A DNA stretch of 64,000 nt from Neptuniibacter pectenicola (lineage in GTDB: Bacteria > Pseudomonadota > Gammaproteobacteria > Pseudomonadales > Balneatricaceae). Of this stretch, positions 11,204-20,218 are shown piece after piece (positions within the stretch are counted from its first letter, which is position 1; every line of letters starts with the position of its first letter). The translations under genes and the position numbers were made by a program. The stretch is taken from NCBI RefSeq assembly GCF_001597735.1, contig NZ_LUTS01000004.1, positions 124,001 through 188,000 of the forward strand, read 5' to 3'. The notes under the pieces were generated by a model. It worked only from the letters and a program-made list of their open reading frames with translations. It did not search any database and was not told the DNA's origin.

Positions 11204-12360
11204 TGAAAATAATAGCGTTAACATCGATACGTTCTGAATATGACCTATTAAGTGAGTTATACCGATCTCTGGATAGGGATAAGGATATTGATTTTCGACT
11301 CGTTGTTGGTGGGGCGCATAACTCATTGCGTCATGGCAATACATATGAAGATATAGTTAAAGATGGTTTCCCTATCCTTTGTAAAATTGAAAGTTTACTT
11401 GACTCTGATAGTGCTACATCAAGGATTAAAAGTGCATCTATATTATTGCTTTCGATTATTGATATAGTAAATGGTTTTTGTCCGGATTTGATTGTTTATG
11501 CTGGCGATAGAGAAGAGGCCCTCATTGGTGCCATGCTAGGTGCTTATTTAGGTGTTCCTACCATGCACTTTTTCGGAGGGGATCATGCTGCCGATGGCCA
11601 TGTTGATAACCCTGTACGTCATGCAGCGTCAAAATTATCTACTTGCCATTTAGTTAGCACTTCTGAGCATAAAAAAAGACTTCAAGCTATAGGAGAGCCT
11701 GACTCTAGGATTTTTAATATAGGTAGTGTAGCCCTAGATAAATTTGTTAATACGAAGGTAATTCACAACGTTGCAGATAGCATTCATGGGGCTCCAATTA
11801 AGAAAAAAATTGCACTATTTATTTTCCATCCAGTGAGTGGCGAGTTGGCTTGCGTTCGGCAGATTATCAATGATGCGCTAAGAGCTCTTTTTGATTCTGA
11901 CTATCATGTATTTATAGGCTTCCCTAATAGTGATCTAGGTAGTTCTGATATATCTAAGGCAATAGAGCAAGCGCTTGTTGATAAGCATGATTATACTTTT
12001 TATGGGAACCTTGATAGAGAGAGATTTATTAATCTATTTCGTTCCTCCTCCCTTATTGCGGGTAACTCTTCTGCTGGAATACTCGAAGCTGCCAGTATTC
12101 CAATACCATGTATTAATATAGGGCAGCGACAGAGAGGGCGGTGCTCGGGTAATAATGTTGTTTTTGTTGATGCAGATTACTGTTCAATTAAGCAAGGGAT
12201 TGACGAAGTGAATTCTGTTGCTTTTATCGAGCAACTCTCAGGTGTGAAGAATCCATATGGTGATGGCAAAGCGGTAGATAAAGCTATGGCGATTATCAAG
12301 GGAAGTGATTTTAGAACGATGTTCGAAAAAAAAGAGGATCCGCTTAGTGTCCAATCGTGA
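11203..12360 (+). CDS. legG: Hydrolysing NDP-HexNAc 2-epimerase, LegG/NeuC-like
   Basis: Releases the nucleotide and inverts C2 to give the free 6-deoxy-mannosamine-type sugar used by the NeuB-like synthase. GT-B fold features: MKIIALTSIRSEYD start, VYAGDREEALIGAMLGAYLGVP, and VRHAASKL, then a C-terminal GNSSAGILEA substrate/nucleotide block. 385 residues. The usual HxHGGE segment reads HFFGGD here. The ATG at 11203 is chosen (an in-frame GTG-like start lies 7 codons upstream) because it couples to the preceding stop. Confidence 0.88.
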   Translation: MKIIALTSIRSEYDLLSELYRSLDRDKDIDFRLVVGGAHNSLRHGNTYEDIVKDGFPILCKIESLLDSDSATSRIKSASILLLSIIDIVNGFCPDLIVYAGDREEALIGAMLGAYLGVPTMHFFGGDHAADGHVDNPVRHAASKLSTCHLVSTSEHKKRLQAIGEPDSRIFNIGSVALDKFVNTKVIHNVADSIHGAPIKKKIALFIFHPVSGELACVRQIINDALRALFDSDYHVFIGFPNSDLGSSDISKAIEQALVDKHDYTFYGNLDRERFINLFRSSSLIAGNSSAGILEAASIPIPCINIGQRQRGRCSGNNVVFVDADYCSIKQGIDEVNSVAFIEQLSGVKNPYGDGKAVDKAMAIIKGSDFRTMFEKKEDPLSVQS

Positions 12361-13024
12361 AACTGTTTTGGTAATAGCCCCGCACCCTGATGACGAAACA
12401 TTAGGATGTGGAGGAGCTCTTTTACGGCATCAATTTGAAAATCATGAGGTTCATTGGTTAATTGTTACCGGTATGAGCTCTGAAGCCGGGTTTAGTTTAG
12501 ATCGTATAAAGCAACGCTGTCAGGAAATTAATCAAGTTGCTGATTGTTATGGCTTTCATTCGGTACATGAACTAAATATGCCTCCTGCAGGGCTTGATGA
12601 TATTCCGTTAGGGGAGATGATTACCAGAATTAGTCACGTTGTTGGCTTGGTGGAGCCTACGCAGGTTTATGTTCCATTCCGTAATGATGTGCATAGCGAT
12701 CATAGGATGGTCTTTGATGCGGTTATGTCGGCTACAAAAAGCTTCCGTTATCCGTTTATAAAGCGCATTCTTGCTTATGAAACTATTTCGGAAACCGATT
12801 TTGATCTGAAGCCTGGGGCGGCGGTTTTTAGACCAAATTACTTTGTAGCTATTGATGATTTCCTTGCACGCAAGCTAGACGTTTTATCTATTTATCAGTC
12901 GGAGTTAGGTCCATTCCCGTTTCCTCGCAGTATTGAGGCAGTAGAGGCATTGTCTAAAGTTAGGGGTGTTCAATGTAATAGTCGTGCAGCCGAAGCGTTT
13001 ATGCTACTTAAGGAGATTGTTTAG
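12347..13024 (+). CDS. PIG-L family N-deacetylase
   Basis: A 225-residue zinc-dependent deacetylase. The PIG-L signature is APHPDDETLGCGG near the start, and a second metal ligand is likely in VHSDHRMVFDA. Family members remove N-acetyl from GlcNAc-like sugars. GTG at 12347 is chosen because AAAGAGGA precedes it by about 9 bases; it overlaps the previous gene by 14. In this operon it could free an amino group on the nonulosonate or its precursor for re-acylation or amidination (inference). Confidence 0.88.
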   Translation: MSNRETVLVIAPHPDDETLGCGGALLRHQFENHEVHWLIVTGMSSEAGFSLDRIKQRCQEINQVADCYGFHSVHELNMPPAGLDDIPLGEMITRISHVVGLVEPTQVYVPFRNDVHSDHRMVFDAVMSATKSFRYPFIKRILAYETISETDFDLKPGAAVFRPNYFVAIDDFLARKLDVLSIYQSELGPFPFPRSIEAVEALSKVRGVQCNSRAAEAFMLLKEIV

Positions 13025-13025
13025 G

Positions 13026-14099
13026 ATGTCTGTATTCGTAATAGCAGAGGCTGGTGTTAACCATAATGGTGATATTGATATTGCTAAGCGTTTAATTGAC
13101 TGTGCTGCATCTTCTGGTGCCGATGCGGTGAAGTTTCAGACCTTTGTAGCTGACCTACTTGTGACTAAAACGGCCAAACAGGCTAGTTATCAAGAAAAAA
13201 ATACGAATAGACAAATTAGTCAGCACCAAATGTTAAAAGAACTTGAACTAAGTTTTGATGCATATCAGAGGCTATCTGAATACTGCAAAGAGGTTGGTAT
13301 TGAGTTTATGTCAACCGCATTTGATAGTTTGAGTTTGAAGTTTTTAACTCAGGATATTGGGCTTAATCGATTAAAAGTACCTTCTGGCGATATTACGAAT
13401 GCTCCATTTTTGTTTGAGCATGCTAGAACTGGAGCTGATTTAATTTTATCGACAGGCATGAGTACTATTAGTGAGATACGATCAGCGTTAAGTGTAATCG
13501 CACTTGGTTATGCTGGGTCAGGTATTTTAACGGGTCGTGGGGAAATACCGATTCTTGATCGTAATGATATTCAGGCCCAGTTAGCGGAAAAAGTTGTCTT
13601 GCTTCACTGTACTACCGAATATCCAGCACCGTTGGAAACAATTAATTTAAAAGCTATTGGAACACTCTCTGCGGAATTTGGTTTGTCTGTAGGTTACTCT
13701 GATCATAGTGAAGGGGATCTTGTTTCTATTGCCGCTGTTGCGCAGGGTGCGCAAGTAATAGAGAAACACTTTACATTGGATCGCGAAATGGAGGGGCCCG
13801 ACCATAAGGCATCAATGGAGCCTCAAGCTTTACGCAAATTAATTACATCTATTCGTGAAGTTGAAATCGCGTTAGGTGACGGTATTAAAGCTCCTCTAGG
13901 TATTGAGAATCAAAATAAGAAAGTGGCAAGGAAAAGTCTTGTTGCTGCTGCAACTATTAAAAAAGGTGAACCGCTCACAGAAGATAACATGGCGGTTAAA
14001 AGGCCGGGAACAGGGGTAAGCCCTTTTGAGTATTGGTCTATGTTAAGTATGCAAGCTCATAGGGATTATGCCGAAGGGGACTTGCTTGAAAAAGAGTAA
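13026..14099 (+). CDS. legI: Nonulosonate synthase, LegI/NeuB-like
   Basis: Condenses a 6-carbon amino sugar with phosphoenolpyruvate to the 9-carbon acid. The NeuB TIM-barrel motifs are FVIAEAGVNHNGDIDIAKRL, DAVKFQTF, LKVPSGDI and YSDHSEG. A C-terminal SAF (antifreeze-like) domain covers about residues 290-357. 357 residues. The ATG at 13026 lies one base after the previous stop with AAGGAG upstream; the longer frame from 12966 is unlikely. Confidence 0.94.
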   Translation: MSVFVIAEAGVNHNGDIDIAKRLIDCAASSGADAVKFQTFVADLLVTKTAKQASYQEKNTNRQISQHQMLKELELSFDAYQRLSEYCKEVGIEFMSTAFDSLSLKFLTQDIGLNRLKVPSGDITNAPFLFEHARTGADLILSTGMSTISEIRSALSVIALGYAGSGILTGRGEIPILDRNDIQAQLAEKVVLLHCTTEYPAPLETINLKAIGTLSAEFGLSVGYSDHSEGDLVSIAAVAQGAQVIEKHFTLDREMEGPDHKASMEPQALRKLITSIREVEIALGDGIKAPLGIENQNKKVARKSLVAAATIKKGEPLTEDNMAVKRPGTGVSPFEYWSMLSMQAHRDYAEGDLLEKE

Positions 14100-14153
14100 T
14101 TGTGCGTTTCTTTGGTTAGCATCGTTATATGAGTATTGAGCGATACAGTGAAT

Positions 14154-15209
14154 ATGAATACAAAGTGGAAAAAAGTAGCAATTGCTCAAAATGATACGGT
14201 TTTATCTGCCCTAAAGTTGATTAATGATGAGCCTCTTAAAGTGGTGCTTGTGGTTGATGAGAATGATGGGTTGCTGGGTGTAGTGACGGATGGTGATATA
14301 CGGAGAGGACTTTTAAATAATTTACAGTTATCGGACCCTGTTTCATTGGTAATGAATGCCGAGCCAATTATTGCTTCTTTAAATGCTTCAAGTGATGAAT
14401 TAAGAAACTTGATGGAGTCTAGCGGCGTTCTAATGATTCCTATCATTGACGATGGAAAGGTTGTCGGCTTAGAAACGCTTCATCACTTATTGGCTAAACC
14501 TAAATATGACAACCCCGTATTTATTATGGCAGGAGGCTTTGGTACACGTCTTAAACCGCTAACTGATGATTGCCCGAAACCTATGCTGAAGGTCGGTAAG
14601 AAACCTATCCTTGAAACGGTATTAGAGAGCTTTATCAAAGCAGGATTTGTTAATTTCTATATATCTACTCATTATATGCCTGAGAAAATTCATCAACATT
14701 TTGGTAAAGGCGAAAAGTGGGGTATTAATATTGAGTACATACATGAAGAGTCCCCCTTAGGCACAGGTGGAGCGCTTGGCTTGTTACCTCCGGACCTTCC
14801 AGATTTGCCTATTATTATGATGAATGGCGATGTGCTAACTAAAGTGGACTTTGGGCACTTACTTGCATTTCATAATGAGTCAACAGGTGATGCGACGATG
14901 TGTGTACGGGAGTATGAATACCAAATTCCTTACGGTGTTGTCAAAGGCGAAAAAAATCGAGTTGTTAGTATGGTAGAAAAGCCAATACAGCGTTTTTTCG
15001 TTAATGCAGGTATCTATGTTGTTAGCGCTAACATTGTAAAGTCTATACCTAGGGATTATGTAATTGATATGCCTACTCTGCTGGAAAATAAAATGGCCGA
15101 AGGGGGAGATGTTCTGATGTTTCCTGTACATGAGTACTGGTTAGATATTGGTCAAATGGATGACTTTAAAAGGGCTCAAAGTGATATATTGTCATTAGGA
15201 TTTGATTGA
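14154..15209 (+). CDS. ptmE: CBS-domain sugar nucleotidyltransferase, PtmE-like
   Basis: Two CBS motifs (about 1-115, with VVDENDGLLGVVTDGDIRRGLL) are fused to a nucleotidyltransferase domain (from about 122) carrying MAGGFGTRLKPLTDDCPKPMLKVGKKP. This is the architecture of Campylobacter PtmE, the GlcNAc-1-P guanylyltransferase that supplies GDP-GlcNAc for legionaminic acid. Start is uncertain: TTG 14136, GTG 14148 and ATG 14154 are all in frame; the ATG gives the family-like N-terminus. No strong ribosome site is seen. It couples by TGATG to the next gene. Confidence 0.85.
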   Translation: MNTKWKKVAIAQNDTVLSALKLINDEPLKVVLVVDENDGLLGVVTDGDIRRGLLNNLQLSDPVSLVMNAEPIIASLNASSDELRNLMESSGVLMIPIIDDGKVVGLETLHHLLAKPKYDNPVFIMAGGFGTRLKPLTDDCPKPMLKVGKKPILETVLESFIKAGFVNFYISTHYMPEKIHQHFGKGEKWGINIEYIHEESPLGTGGALGLLPPDLPDLPIIMMNGDVLTKVDFGHLLAFHNESTGDATMCVREYEYQIPYGVVKGEKNRVVSMVEKPIQRFFVNAGIYVVSANIVKSIPRDYVIDMPTLLENKMAEGGDVLMFPVHEYWLDIGQMDDFKRAQSDILSLGFD

Positions 15210-16186
15210 TGGACGTAGCTGCGGTTATTGGACTGGGTAATATTGCTAAGCGTCATCGAGCCAATATAAGGAAAATATTTCCTGGGTGTCAGATTGTTGC
15301 CATGCCGTCCAGCAATCGGCATGTGCCGGAAGATGTTCCTGATGCTGATATTGTAGTGAAAGATATAAATGAGTTATTAGCTTATACCCCAGAGCTGGTC
15401 ATTGTCGCCTCTCCAGCAACTTTTCATCAGCAGCATGCCTTGCCATTTATTGGGCTGAATGTGCCTATCATCATTGAAAAGCCGCTGAGTCACAGCTCCT
15501 CCGAGGCCGAGCAGATTGTTATGGCTACCAATGAGTACTCTTCCGATATAATTGTTGGTTATTGTCTTCGCTTTTTACCTTCCACTCAAGTTGTCCGAAA
15601 ACTAATAGATACTGGGAAAATCGGTAAAATTTATAACGTGTATGCTGAAGTAGGGCAGTATTTACCTGATTGGCGACCCAGTATTGATTTTAGAAACTCC
15701 GTTTCTGCAAAAAAAAACTTGGGTGGGGGGGCATTGTTAGAATTGAGCCATGAACTTGATTACTTAGCTTTTCTTTTTGGTTCTGAGTTTGAATTCAAGC
15801 ATGCGATTTTAAGAAAAAGTGCAGAGCTTGGTTTGGATGTAGAGGATCTCGTTGATGTTGTTTTTTGCTTTAATGAGGAGGTTGTTTGTAACCTTCATAT
15901 GGATTTTTTACAGAAAAAGCCTCAACGATTTTGCAGATTGATTGGGAGCGATGGACGTATCGAATGGGATCTTATTGAAAATAAAGTTGTTTCTTATACA
16001 TCTGAAGGGGAATGCGTAGAGTATAATTCGCCTTCATGGGATAAAAATGAAATGTATATCGCGTTGATTGATAGCTTAATGAATAAAGAGCTATTGAGTG
16101 AGGTGAGCCCTGCAACTGTGGCGGAAGCGAGCAGAGTAGTGAGTTTCATTGAGATTATTAAAGATAAAGCAATATGGATGAGTTGA
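15209..16186 (+). CDS. ptmF: Gfo/Idh/MocA-family oxidoreductase, PtmF-like
   Basis: A 325-residue NAD(P)-dependent sugar oxidoreductase. The N-terminal Rossmann motif is VIGLGNIAKRHRANI; the family's EKPL segment occurs in IIEKPLSHS; the C-terminal GGGALLELSHELDYLAFLFG block is typical. Position between ptmE-like and neuA-like genes matches the Campylobacter ptm set, where PtmF and PtmA act early in supplying the amino sugar. Its exact substrate here is inferred only. Confidence 0.82.
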   Translation: MDVAAVIGLGNIAKRHRANIRKIFPGCQIVAMPSSNRHVPEDVPDADIVVKDINELLAYTPELVIVASPATFHQQHALPFIGLNVPIIIEKPLSHSSSEAEQIVMATNEYSSDIIVGYCLRFLPSTQVVRKLIDTGKIGKIYNVYAEVGQYLPDWRPSIDFRNSVSAKKNLGGGALLELSHELDYLAFLFGSEFEFKHAILRKSAELGLDVEDLVDVVFCFNEEVVCNLHMDFLQKKPQRFCRLIGSDGRIEWDLIENKVVSYTSEGECVEYNSPSWDKNEMYIALIDSLMNKELLSEVSPATVAEASRVVSFIEIIKDKAIWMS

Positions 16187-16187
16187 A

Positions 16188-16877
16188 ATGAAAGTCTTTG
16201 GCTTTATTTTTGCGCGTGGGGGGTCGAAGGGGCTACCAGGGAAAAATGTTAAAATGCTTGCTGGCAAGCCAATGATTTGTTATTCGATAGAGGCAGCTCT
16301 CGCGTGCGCTTGTATCGATCAAGTTTTTGTATCCACGGATGATAATGAAATAGCTGAAGTTGCCAAGAATACAGGGGCCGAGGTCATCCATAGACCTTCT
16401 ACTCTTGCGCAAGATAATAGTGATGAATGGCTGGCTTGGCGCCATGCTATTCAATGGGTGAAAGATAAATATGGGGATTTCTCTATATTTGTCAGTTTAC
16501 CTGTAACTAGTCCTTTGCGCAGTGTTGATGATATACAAAGTGCAGTAGAGCAGTTAATACAGTCTGGAGCTGATATATGTATATCGGTTACAGCTGCCTC
16601 GCGAAGTCCTTTCTTTAATATGGTGACGAAGCATGATGGCAACGTTTCTTTAGTAATAGAGCCCAGTACAGATGTATATCGTCGTCAGGATGCTCCAGAA
16701 GTGTTTGATATTACGACTGTTGTATATGCGACAACTCCTCATTATGTGATGACTCAAGATCGCTTGTTTAGCGGGAAAGTAACCGCTATAGAGGTTCCTA
16801 AAGAAAGAGCTGTAGATATTGATGATATCTATGATTTTAAATTCGCAGAAATGTTGATAAATGAGATGCGTTTATGA
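16188..16877 (+). CDS. legF: CMP-nonulosonate cytidylyltransferase, LegF/NeuA-like
   Basis: Activates the nonulosonic acid with CTP. The N-terminal motif FIFARGGSKGLPGKNVKMLAGKP and the VSLPVTSPLR and ERAVDIDD blocks define the CMP-sialate synthetase family. 229 residues, normal for the single-domain form. It starts two bases after the preceding gene and overlaps the SDR gene by 4 bases. Confidence 0.92.
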   Translation: MKVFGFIFARGGSKGLPGKNVKMLAGKPMICYSIEAALACACIDQVFVSTDDNEIAEVAKNTGAEVIHRPSTLAQDNSDEWLAWRHAIQWVKDKYGDFSIFVSLPVTSPLRSVDDIQSAVEQLIQSGADICISVTAASRSPFFNMVTKHDGNVSLVIEPSTDVYRRQDAPEVFDITTVVYATTPHYVMTQDRLFSGKVTAIEVPKERAVDIDDIYDFKFAEMLINEMRL

Positions 16878-17638
16878 TGTTGAATGGTAAGACAATCCTT
16901 GTTGTAGGCGCTGCCGGACTACTTGGGGGGGAAGTGGTTAAGGGGTTATTAAATAGTGGAGCGCACGTTATTGCTACAGACATCTCCATTGATGCTATGG
17001 ACGATCGTTTCAGTAAGTTAGATATTGACTATGATGACGAGGTACTCACATTACATCAGTTGAATATTCTGTGTGAGCAAAGTGTTAAGGAATTTTTTCA
17101 ATCATTAGACGTGCTTGATGGTGCCGTCAATGCGGTTTATCCACGTAATAGTAATTACGGAGCTTCATTTTTTGATGTTAATTTAGCTGACTTTAATGAC
17201 AATGTGAACTTGCAGTTAGGTGCAATGTTCCTTTTTTCACAGCAATGCGCTGCATTTTTCATGCGCACGAAAAAACCATTCTCGCTTGTGAATTTTTCTT
17301 CTATATATGGTGTAGTTGCTCCTGATTTTGATATCTATAATAACACTCAAATGACCATGCCAGTTGAATATGCAGCGGTAAAATCAGCTATGTTACATTT
17401 AAATAAATATATCGTTAGTTTTGTGCATGACTCAGATTTTAGAATAAATAGTGTAAGCCCTGGTGGGATCTACGATTGGCAGCCTGAAGGTTTTGTTGAA
17501 AATTACCGAGCTAAAACTTTGGGTGCAGGTATGTTAAACCCTTCAGATATGAATGGCTGTGTGGTGTTTCTTCTATCGGAAGCATCTAAATATATTAATG
17601 GACAGAATATCGTCGTGGATGATGGTTTCACCCTTTAG
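16874..17638 (+). CDS. ptmA: Short-chain dehydrogenase, PtmA-like
   Basis: A 254-residue classical SDR: VVGAAGLLGGEVV cofactor motif, VNFSSIYG (catalytic Ser region), the YAAVKSAM active-site Tyr-Lys and NSVSPGGI. Neighbourhood with PtmE-, PtmF- and NeuA-like genes supports a PtmA-type role in the early amino-sugar steps (inference). Start may be ATG 16874 or 16877. Confidence 0.82.
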   Translation: MMLNGKTILVVGAAGLLGGEVVKGLLNSGAHVIATDISIDAMDDRFSKLDIDYDDEVLTLHQLNILCEQSVKEFFQSLDVLDGAVNAVYPRNSNYGASFFDVNLADFNDNVNLQLGAMFLFSQQCAAFFMRTKKPFSLVNFSSIYGVVAPDFDIYNNTQMTMPVEYAAVKSAMLHLNKYIVSFVHDSDFRINSVSPGGIYDWQPEGFVENYRAKTLGAGMLNPSDMNGCVVFLLSEASKYINGQNIVVDDGFTL

Positions 17639-17658
17639 GTCAGTCCGGAGAGAAAGAA

Positions 17659-18804
17659 ATGACAGAGAAAGTTTTTTGGTGTAATTCATGTCTTAATATG
17701 TCTACGCGTCCCAGAATAGAATTTGACGAAAACGGCATTTGTAATGCATGTAATTGGGCCAAGCAAAAGAAAAGCATGGATTGGTCTAGCAGGCAAGAAG
17801 AACTTCAAGGTTTGTTGAACAAGTACCGCTCAAAAAACGGAGATGGTTTTGATTGTATTGTGCCAGTGAGCGGTGGTAAAGATGGTTCTTATGTTGCTTA
17901 TATGCTGAAACATAAATATGGGATGAACCCGTTGGCTGTTACGGTGCGTCCTGCTCTGAGCTTGGAAGTAGGTGACCAGAACTTAGTTAATTTCATTGAG
18001 TCGGGTTATAACCATATACACATATCTCCAGATACAAGAATCATGCAAAAGCTTAATAAGCATGGTTTTATAGAAAAAGGTTTTCCTTATTATGGCTGGT
18101 TAATTGCTATCACTACGGCAGTGATTCAAACCGCCCATAATTTTAAAATACCATTAATTTTTTATGGTGAGGATGGGGAAGTTGAATATGGGGGGTCTAC
18201 GGAGAGTAAGAGTAAAGCACTTTATAATATTGAGTATATGAAGCGGGTTTATTTTGAAGGTGGTTATGACAAAGTACTAGAAAAAGTGTTGGCAGAAGAT
18301 GATGTTGAAGATAAAGATTTAGCATTTTGGCGGTTTCCTTCAGATCAAGAGGTGGAAGATAGTGAGCTTGCCTTTACTCATTGGTCTTACTACGAAAGCT
18401 GGGATTCATATCGTAACTATCTTGTCGCAAAAGAACATTGTGGGTTAAAGGAAAAAGAAGAAGGTACTGCAGGTACATTCACGAATTTTTCCCAAAATGA
18501 TCAGGCTTTATACGCTCTACATGCATACTTGATGTATCTTAAGTTTGGTTTTGGTCGTGCGACCCAAGATGCGGGTATTGAAATTAGAAGGGGAGCTATG
18601 ACCCGTGAGCAGGCTCTGAATTTAGTAATGGCTTATGATAATCAATATCCGCATGAGTTTCTCGACTTGTATTTAGACTATTACCAGATGACAAAAGACG
18701 AGTTCGATGAGGTGCTTGATAGATACGCGAATAAATCACTATTCGAAAAAATAGATGGAATTTGGCAGCCAAAATTTTTAGTGGGTGAAGACTTCCAAAT
18801 ATGA
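17659..18804 (+). CDS. N-acetyl sugar amidotransferase (PseA/WbpG/PtmG type)
   Basis: Converts a sugar N-acetyl to an acetamidino group using ammonia and ATP. The PP-loop ATPase motif is PVSGGKDGS. An N-terminal four-cysteine cluster (CNSC near residue 8-11 and CNAC near 28-31) is typical of the family. 381 residues. It is followed immediately by HisH- and HisF-like genes, the same trio known from P. aeruginosa O-antigen (WbpG-HisH2-HisF2). AGGAGAG-like site GGAGAG lies upstream of the ATG. Confidence 0.92.
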   Translation: MTEKVFWCNSCLNMSTRPRIEFDENGICNACNWAKQKKSMDWSSRQEELQGLLNKYRSKNGDGFDCIVPVSGGKDGSYVAYMLKHKYGMNPLAVTVRPALSLEVGDQNLVNFIESGYNHIHISPDTRIMQKLNKHGFIEKGFPYYGWLIAITTAVIQTAHNFKIPLIFYGEDGEVEYGGSTESKSKALYNIEYMKRVYFEGGYDKVLEKVLAEDDVEDKDLAFWRFPSDQEVEDSELAFTHWSYYESWDSYRNYLVAKEHCGLKEKEEGTAGTFTNFSQNDQALYALHAYLMYLKFGFGRATQDAGIEIRRGAMTREQALNLVMAYDNQYPHEFLDLYLDYYQMTKDEFDEVLDRYANKSLFEKIDGIWQPKFLVGEDFQI

Positions 18805-19412
18805 AGCTAGCAATCGTTGACTATGGGATGGGTAATCTTCATTCATTGGTTGGTGCATTAGATTATGTATCGAATATTGACGTGCTTGTCTCTTCAAATA
18901 TAAAAGACCTTCGTCAAGCGGATAAATTGATTTTGCCGGGGGTAGGACATTTTTTGAGTGCAATGGCATGTATTAAAGATCTTGGCTTGGATGCTGTACT
19001 TAAAGAGTTGGTGATAGAAGAAAAAACACCCATATTAGGCATCTGTCTGGGTATGCAATTATTGACTGACTCTAGCGATGAGGGTGGCTATAGTGATGGC
19101 TTAGGTTTTATTAATGGTCGAGCCACTAGGTTTAACTCTAATGAACTACCTGTTCCCCATGTAGGGTATAACCAAGTAAACGCAGCCGTTAATTCGCGAT
19201 TATATGACGGTTTTGGGCCTTCGCCTGATTTTTATTTTACACATAGCCATCAGCTTCAAAGCGACTGCTCGATAGGTCAATCTACATGTCATTATGGGAA
19301 TGATTTTATAGCTAGTTTTGAGTATGAGAATATAGCCGGTGTGCAGTTTCATCCTGAACTAAGTCAAACAAATGGCTTGAAATTGTTAAAAAACTTTGTC
19401 GAGTTATTTTAA
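18801..19412 (+). CDS. hisH: HisH-like glutaminase for the amidotransferase
   Basis: Class I glutamine amidotransferase delivering ammonia to its partner. The catalytic triad is intact: C82 in GICLGMQ, and H184 and E186 in QFHPE. 203 residues. Since there are no other histidine genes nearby and it is ATGA-coupled to the sugar amidotransferase, it is a dedicated paralogue for acetamidino formation rather than histidine synthesis. Confidence 0.92.
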   Translation: MKLAIVDYGMGNLHSLVGALDYVSNIDVLVSSNIKDLRQADKLILPGVGHFLSAMACIKDLGLDAVLKELVIEEKTPILGICLGMQLLTDSSDEGGYSDGLGFINGRATRFNSNELPVPHVGYNQVNAAVNSRLYDGFGPSPDFYFTHSHQLQSDCSIGQSTCHYGNDFIASFEYENIAGVQFHPELSQTNGLKLLKNFVELF

Positions 19413-20185
19413 TGTTAAGAAATCGACTGATATTTAGCCTGATCTACTCGGATGGCTTTTTCATGCAAAGTAGAAATTTTAGGCTCCAGCGAGTGGGTGA
19501 TATAAATTGGCTAGAGAAAAACTATCGTTTTCATGAAATAGCATTCTCTTTAGATGAGTTAATTATATTAAATGCGTCTCGTACGGGGAAAGATATTACA
19601 GAGTTCAGCAAAATTGTTTCTAGGCTGGCCTGTAAGGTTTTTCTGCCGATTACCGCGGGAGGCGGGATTCGTCAAATTGGGGATGCTGAGCAATTGTTTA
19701 ATAGTGGTGCGGATAAGCTCTCACTAAATACAGTATTGTATTCAGACCCCGTATTAGTTGATTCAATTGCAAAAAAATATGGTCAACAGAGTATTGTTGC
19801 AATTGTTGACTATAAAATCGAAGGCGACACGCCTGTAGTATATATAGATAATGGTACTCAAAAGCTTAATATTACGTTGCTTGAGTATATTAAAAATATT
19901 GAAAATATGGGTGCTGGTGAAGTTGTTTTAAATAGCATAGATAAAGATGGCACTGGCTTTGGTTATGACTTAGACATAATTGAACGATACAAGTCACATA
20001 TAAATGTTCCTTTAGTGGTATCAGGTGGTGCTGGAAATGAGCATCATTTAGCTGTTGGTTTGAATGTAAACGGTGTTTCGGCGGTGTCCACGGCTAATTT
20101 ATTTAACTTTATAGGAAATGGGTTACCTAATGCTAGATCTTACTTGATTAAGAACGGCTTCAATCTAGCGGATTGGCGTAAGTGA
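19412..20185 (+). CDS. hisF: HisF-like ammonia-channel partner
   Basis: A 257-residue (beta-alpha)8 HisF homologue. Phosphate-binding turns GGGIRQIGDAEQLFNSGADKL and VVSGGAG are kept. At the place of the catalytic Asp11 of true HisF the residue is Ile11 (LIYSDG instead of LDVKDG), as expected for acetamidino-modification HisF proteins that only conduct ammonia. It overlaps the hisH stop by one base. This supports a role with the PP-loop enzyme at 17659. Confidence 0.9.
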   Translation: MLRNRLIFSLIYSDGFFMQSRNFRLQRVGDINWLEKNYRFHEIAFSLDELIILNASRTGKDITEFSKIVSRLACKVFLPITAGGGIRQIGDAEQLFNSGADKLSLNTVLYSDPVLVDSIAKKYGQQSIVAIVDYKIEGDTPVVYIDNGTQKLNITLLEYIKNIENMGAGEVVLNSIDKDGTGFGYDLDIIERYKSHINVPLVVSGGAGNEHHLAVGLNVNGVSAVSTANLFNFIGNGLPNARSYLIKNGFNLADWRK

Positions 20186-20218
20186 GTCTATGACGTTGCT
20201 ACATTTGATTGGATTAGT

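Noticed and set aside
18801-20185. HisH and HisF as histidine-biosynthesis genes
   Set aside because: No other his genes nearby, coupled to the sugar amidotransferase, and HisF lacks Asp11.
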